A stretch of 9,860 nt of DNA from assembly GCA_937917505.1 (NCBI GenBank), contig CALDMQ010000141.1, forward strand, positions 1 through 9,860. Reading direction: 5' to 3'. Below the pieces are notes generated by a model. It did no database searches and was not told the origin of the DNA. It worked only from the letters and a program-made list of their open reading frames with translations. Below are positions 6,999-9,860 of this stretch, piece by piece. The DNA is from an uncultured Erysipelotrichaceae bacterium (GTDB lineage Bacteria; Bacillota_I; Bacilli_A; Erysipelotrichales; Coprobacillaceae). The position numbers were made by a program, and so were the translations under genes. How positions within the stretch are numbered: the stretch's first letter is position 1; every line of letters starts with the position of its first letter.

Positions 6999-8092
6999 TT
7001 TTGAATATCCTTCGTTCGTTCTGGTGACAAGATATAGACATGTCCACTTGGATAATTTGGTTTTCTACCAACACGTCCTGCAATTTGAACAAGTGTTTTC
7101 CAGTGAAATACACGATGATTTCCCCATAAAACAATCACATGAACATTCTCAATTGTTATCCCTCTTTCTAACAATGTTGTAGATACAAGAACTTGAATTT
7201 GATTTTCTTTTAACATATTTATCTTTTCTTGATTTCCTGAAGACTTAGAACTGACTCCAGCACATGAAATATGATGCTTTCTTAAAAAATGAACAACTTC
7301 TTCAACTTTATGAATTGTAGGAACATATATAATAAAATGAATTTGATTTATTTTAATAAGAAATAGGAGAACCAATTGATACATCAATTGAGGTAAAAGC
7401 ATAAGACGAGGCACAGGCAAATCATGTCCATGATAACGCCGATTGAGAATAAAGATACGACCATCTTTAATATCTCTTTCTTCAATGGTAGCGCTCATTT
7501 TTACAAAATTTCCTAAACAACATTGATGAAAAATACTTTCTAGAACTTCATTTTGATAAAATGGAAATGCGTCTATTTCATCTGCAATCATCAAATCGAA
7601 ACCAACATTATTTTCAAAGCGATAAAGTTGATGCATAGTACAAACAACAAAGGGAGACTCCATATTTTCTATTGTTCCACCATACAATAAACCAATCTCA
7701 ATATTTGAAAATGCATCTTTCATTCTTTCATACAACTCTCTTACCAATTCTTTTCTTGGAACGCAGAAGCAAACACGATGACCTGTATTTAAAGCATAAC
7801 GAATCACTTCAAAAACAATCTCTGTTTTTCCACTACCACAGACTGCCCACACATAAGCATTTTCCTTGTTTTGAAAGCATTCAACTAAACCTTGAGAAAT
7901 TTCCTTTTGTCTAGGGGAAAGTTCAAAACCCAATGTGTATGAAACAAATACATTTGGATAAGTTATCCTTTTCGTAAGTCTTTTTGTATGTATATCAACC
8001 TTATGAAATTGAATACATTTTCGACAATAATATTGGCCATGAAATTGATAAAGATCATTCATATTTTGATTATGACATCTTGGACATTCCAT
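6956..8092 (-). CDS. comFA: ComFA, DEAD-box-type DNA helicase of the competence machinery
   Basis: ComFA is a membrane-associated ATPase that helps pull single-stranded DNA into the cell during transformation. The 378-aa protein has an N-terminal Cys4 zinc finger (C3, C6, C23, C26), Walker A AVCGSGKTE at 83-91, DEID at 171-174 (followed by AFPF), motif III SAT at 200-202, LVSTTLLERGIT, and motif VI QIAGRVGRK at 336-344. All core helicase motifs are present, so it looks functional; it is somewhat shorter than the B. subtilis protein. The start at ATG 8092 is preferred over the in-frame ATG at 8107 because GGGTGATC lies just upstream of it. comFC overlaps its 3' end. Confidence 0.92.
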   Translation of the reverse strand: MECPRCHNQNMNDLYQFHGQYYCRKCIQFHKVDIHTKRLTKRITYPNVFVSYTLGFELSPRQKEISQGLVECFQNKENAYVWAVCGSGKTEIVFEVIRYALNTGHRVCFCVPRKELVRELYERMKDAFSNIEIGLLYGGTIENMESPFVVCTMHQLYRFENNVGFDLMIADEIDAFPFYQNEVLESIFHQCCLGNFVKMSATIEERDIKDGRIFILNRRYHGHDLPVPRLMLLPQLMYQLVLLFLIKINQIHFIIYVPTIHKVEEVVHFLRKHHISCAGVSSKSSGNQEKINMLKENQIQVLVSTTLLERGITIENVHVIVLWGNHRVFHWKTLVQIAGRVGRKPNYPSGHVYILSPERTKDIQKCVSIIKRLNRMSV

Positions 8093-8109
8093 ATCGATCA
8101 CCCACATAT

Positions 8110-8118
8110 ATCATAGCA
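8110..8118 (-). promoter_or_regulatory. Candidate extended -10 promoter of comFA-comFC
   Basis: The minus strand reads TGCTATGAT, an extended -10 close to TGnTATAAT, 18-26 nt upstream of the comFA start. No clear -35 is present; the place where it would lie (about 8133-8140) is the edge of the 11-bp repeat array, so a bound regulator there could control the operon. The leader would be only about 10 nt. Confidence 0.4.
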
Positions 8119-8136
8119 TTGACTTACACATCGTGC

Positions 8137-8180
8137 GTCCCAAGTTTGTCCCAATTTTGTATCAGTTTTGTGTCATAAAA
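8137..8180. repeat. Four 11-bp direct repeat units in the comFA/asnB intergenic region
   Basis: Reading the plus strand in 11-base steps gives GTCCCAAGTTT, GTCCCAATTTT, GTATCAGTTTT and GTGTCATAAAA. Units 1 and 2 differ at one position, unit 3 keeps 8 of 11 bases of unit 2, and unit 4 keeps only GTNTCA of unit 3. An inverted copy of TTTGTCCC (8145-8152) occurs as GGGACAAA at 8195-8202, just before the asnB -35. The step is about one helical turn, so a protein could bind the units on one face of the DNA. This looks like an operator array, but the regulator is unknown. Confidence 0.55.
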
Positions 8181-8211
8181 AACATTGAATATAAGGGACA
8201 AAAACATTTTT

Positions 8212-8239
8212 TTGATATTTTTATTCTATTTTATATAAC
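8212..8239 (+). promoter_or_regulatory. Promoter of asnB
   Basis: TTGATA (8212-8217) and TATAAC (8234-8239) are spaced by 16 nt, a good sigma-A-type match, ending 29 nt before the asnB ATG. The leader is too short to hold a T-box or other large riboswitch. Confidence 0.6.
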
Positions 8240-8268
8240 AAAATCATATCTTTTAAGGGGTGAAATTT

Positions 8269-9860
8269 ATGTGTGGATTTATTGTTATTGCTGATTATAA
8301 AAAACAAGTAGAAGATATTTCAAAACTGAAATCAATGACACGTCTTTTAAAATATCGTGGACCTGATGAAGAAGGATATTCTTATCAAGATCATTGTTTT
8401 ATGTCTCATCGTCGTTTAACAACTCTTGATACACATACAGGTCAACAGCCTTTTTCCTATGAATACAATGGAAAATTATATCGTATTGTTTATCAAGGCA
8501 CACTTTATAATATGATTGATATAAAAAACAAACTTCTTTCTTTAGGATATACAATGTCCTCTACAAATGATAGTGAAGTTATTTTAAAAAGTTATCTGGC
8601 ATTTCAAGAAAATGTTTAGATGAACTCGAAGGTACTTTTGCTTTTGTGATTGATGATGGAGAAAAATTATTTATTGCAAGAGATCAATTGGGTGTCAAAC
8701 CTCTCTACTATATGCAAGTGAATACAACTCTCATTATTGCTAGTGAAATCAAATGTTTATTAGCCTATCAAGAAAAAGCTATCGTTGATAAAACAGGTAT
8801 TCAAGAACTTTTGGGACTTGGACCAAGCATGACACCAGGACGAACAATTTATAAAAATATTTATTCTTTAAGACCTGCTCACTATATGACTTTTGATAAT
8901 GATATCAATATCAAACGTTATTGGAGATTAAAAATAAAGAAACATACAGATACCTATGCACAATCTGTTCAAAAAGTAAGAGAACTTGTTATTGAAAGTA
9001 TTCAAAAACAACTCTTAAGTGATGTCCCTGTTTCAACAATGTTATCGGGCGGATTAGATTCGAGTATTATTACTGCCATTGCAAGTCAATATAATCATCA
9101 CCTTACAACCTATAGTGTCACATACGAAGACCAAAAGAAATACTTCCATTCTTATGACTATCAAACAACAATGGATGATGACTATATCAATGAAATGACA
9201 CAACGCTATCAAGCTGATCATCATCAAGTAACATTAAGGCAATCACAACTTATAGATGCATTAAAGGAGTCCATGATTGCTAGGGATATGCCTGGTATGG
9301 CAGATATTGATTCTAGTTTCTTATTATTTGCAAAAGAGATTTCTCGTACACATAAAGTCTGCCTATCAGGAGAATGTGCTGATGAAATTTTTGGTGGTTA
9401 TCCTTGGTTTTATAAAGAAGAACTTTACAACCTTCCCTACTTCCCTTGGATGAGAGATTTTGATAAGAAAAATGAATTATTTAATGAGAAAATCAAAGCC
9501 TTGCATCTTAAAGATTATATAATCAAACATTACCAAGAATCTTTGCAAGAAATAAATACAGTTGATCAAACTCAACAACTTATCTACCTCAATATAGAAT
9601 GGTTTATGCAAACACTTTTGACTCGAGCAGATAGTCAAACTATGCGTTCTTCTTTAGAAATCAGAGTTCCCTTTGCTTCAACCAAAATCCTTCAATATCT
9701 TTTTAACACACCTCATGAATATATGTTTCATAACAACGAAGAAAAAGGATTGTTACGTGATGCATTTGAACCATTTTTACCACAAGATATTGCTCATCGT
9801 AAGAAAAATCCTTATCCAAAAACTCATTCCCCAATTTATACAAATATGATTTATAAAAAA
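8269..9860 (+). pseudogene. asnB: Asparagine synthetase (glutamine-hydrolysing), frameshifted; 3' end beyond window
   Basis: AsnB amidates aspartate with ATP, using ammonia from glutamine. The ATG at 8269 (AAGGGG 8 nt upstream) places the glutaminase nucleophile at Cys2 (MCGF); a GTG three codons earlier would bury that Cys and is rejected. RGPDEEG and HRRL follow. The frame stops at TAG 8617-8619 after FQENV, but the family sequence continues one frame over from 8613 (CLDELEGTFAF, ARDQLGVKPLYY). It then carries the PP-loop LSGGLDSS (serine about residue 260) and SGECADEIFGGYPWF, and is open to the window end (about 531 residues visible). A single A missing from the run at 8609-8612 explains the break. 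The usual NGE(I/L)YN glutaminase motif reads QGTLYN (residues 76-81), losing the Asn and Glu. Everything else is well conserved, so a sequencing error is possible. Confidence 0.88.

Noticed and set aside
8093..8268. T-box or amino-acid riboswitch upstream of asnB
   Set aside because: The promoter lies at 8212-8239, leaving a leader of about 25 nt, far too short; no T-box sequence is seen.
1..9860. CRISPR array, tRNA or rRNA genes, prophage
   Set aside because: No spaced direct repeats of CRISPR length, no cloverleaf or rRNA-like segment, and no phage gene was recognised on either strand.

Overview
The window is AT-rich and carries compact gram-positive-style genes with strong AAAGGAGG-type ribosome binding sites. 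Gene content (secA-prfB-yitT, comFA-comFC, a 65-aa cold shock protein, a long AsnB) points to a low-GC Firmicute. Several traits suggest an Erysipelotrichia/Coprobacillaceae-like gut bacterium: a SecA with no C-terminal zinc motif, an RF2 with no programmed frameshift, and an IS150-group IS3 element. The taxonomic call is inference; no marker gene such as 16S rRNA is present.

Layout. Positions 1-1262 hold one end of an IS3-family insertion sequence: the start of orfB (cut by the window edge) and a complete orfA, both on the minus strand. It sits about 17 bp past the yitT stop codon. Positions 1279-5836 hold a minus-strand operon, secA -> prfB -> yitT, whose junctions are both 1-nt TAATG stop/start overlaps. 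It is read from an extended -10 promoter near 5873-5881. Next upstream is a monocistronic cold shock gene with its own terminator, then the comFA-comFC competence pair with a hairpin terminator. A 176-bp intergenic region separates comFA from the divergent plus-strand asnB, which runs off the right edge. That region holds four 11-bp direct repeat units and both promoters.

The most striking feature is that three highly conserved genes are broken. prfB lacks about 20 codons just after the GGQ domain and shifts frame. secA has a small frameshift 36 codons before its natural end. asnB has a 1-nt loss in an A run. Sequence on both sides of each break is well conserved. That pattern fits either recent mutation or assembly/sequencing error better than old decay. 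comFC ends in TGA, and TGA termination needs RF2, so a real loss of RF2 function would be hard to tolerate without a second copy.

Other points of interest: a hairpin at the IS terminus that would bury the orfA ribosome binding site in read-through transcripts coming from yitT; an SD-plus-A-run arrangement at the orfA/orfB junction that looks like a -1 frameshift signal; a SecA with a charged N-terminal extension of about 66 residues; and an AsnB whose glutaminase motif has lost the usual Asn and Glu.
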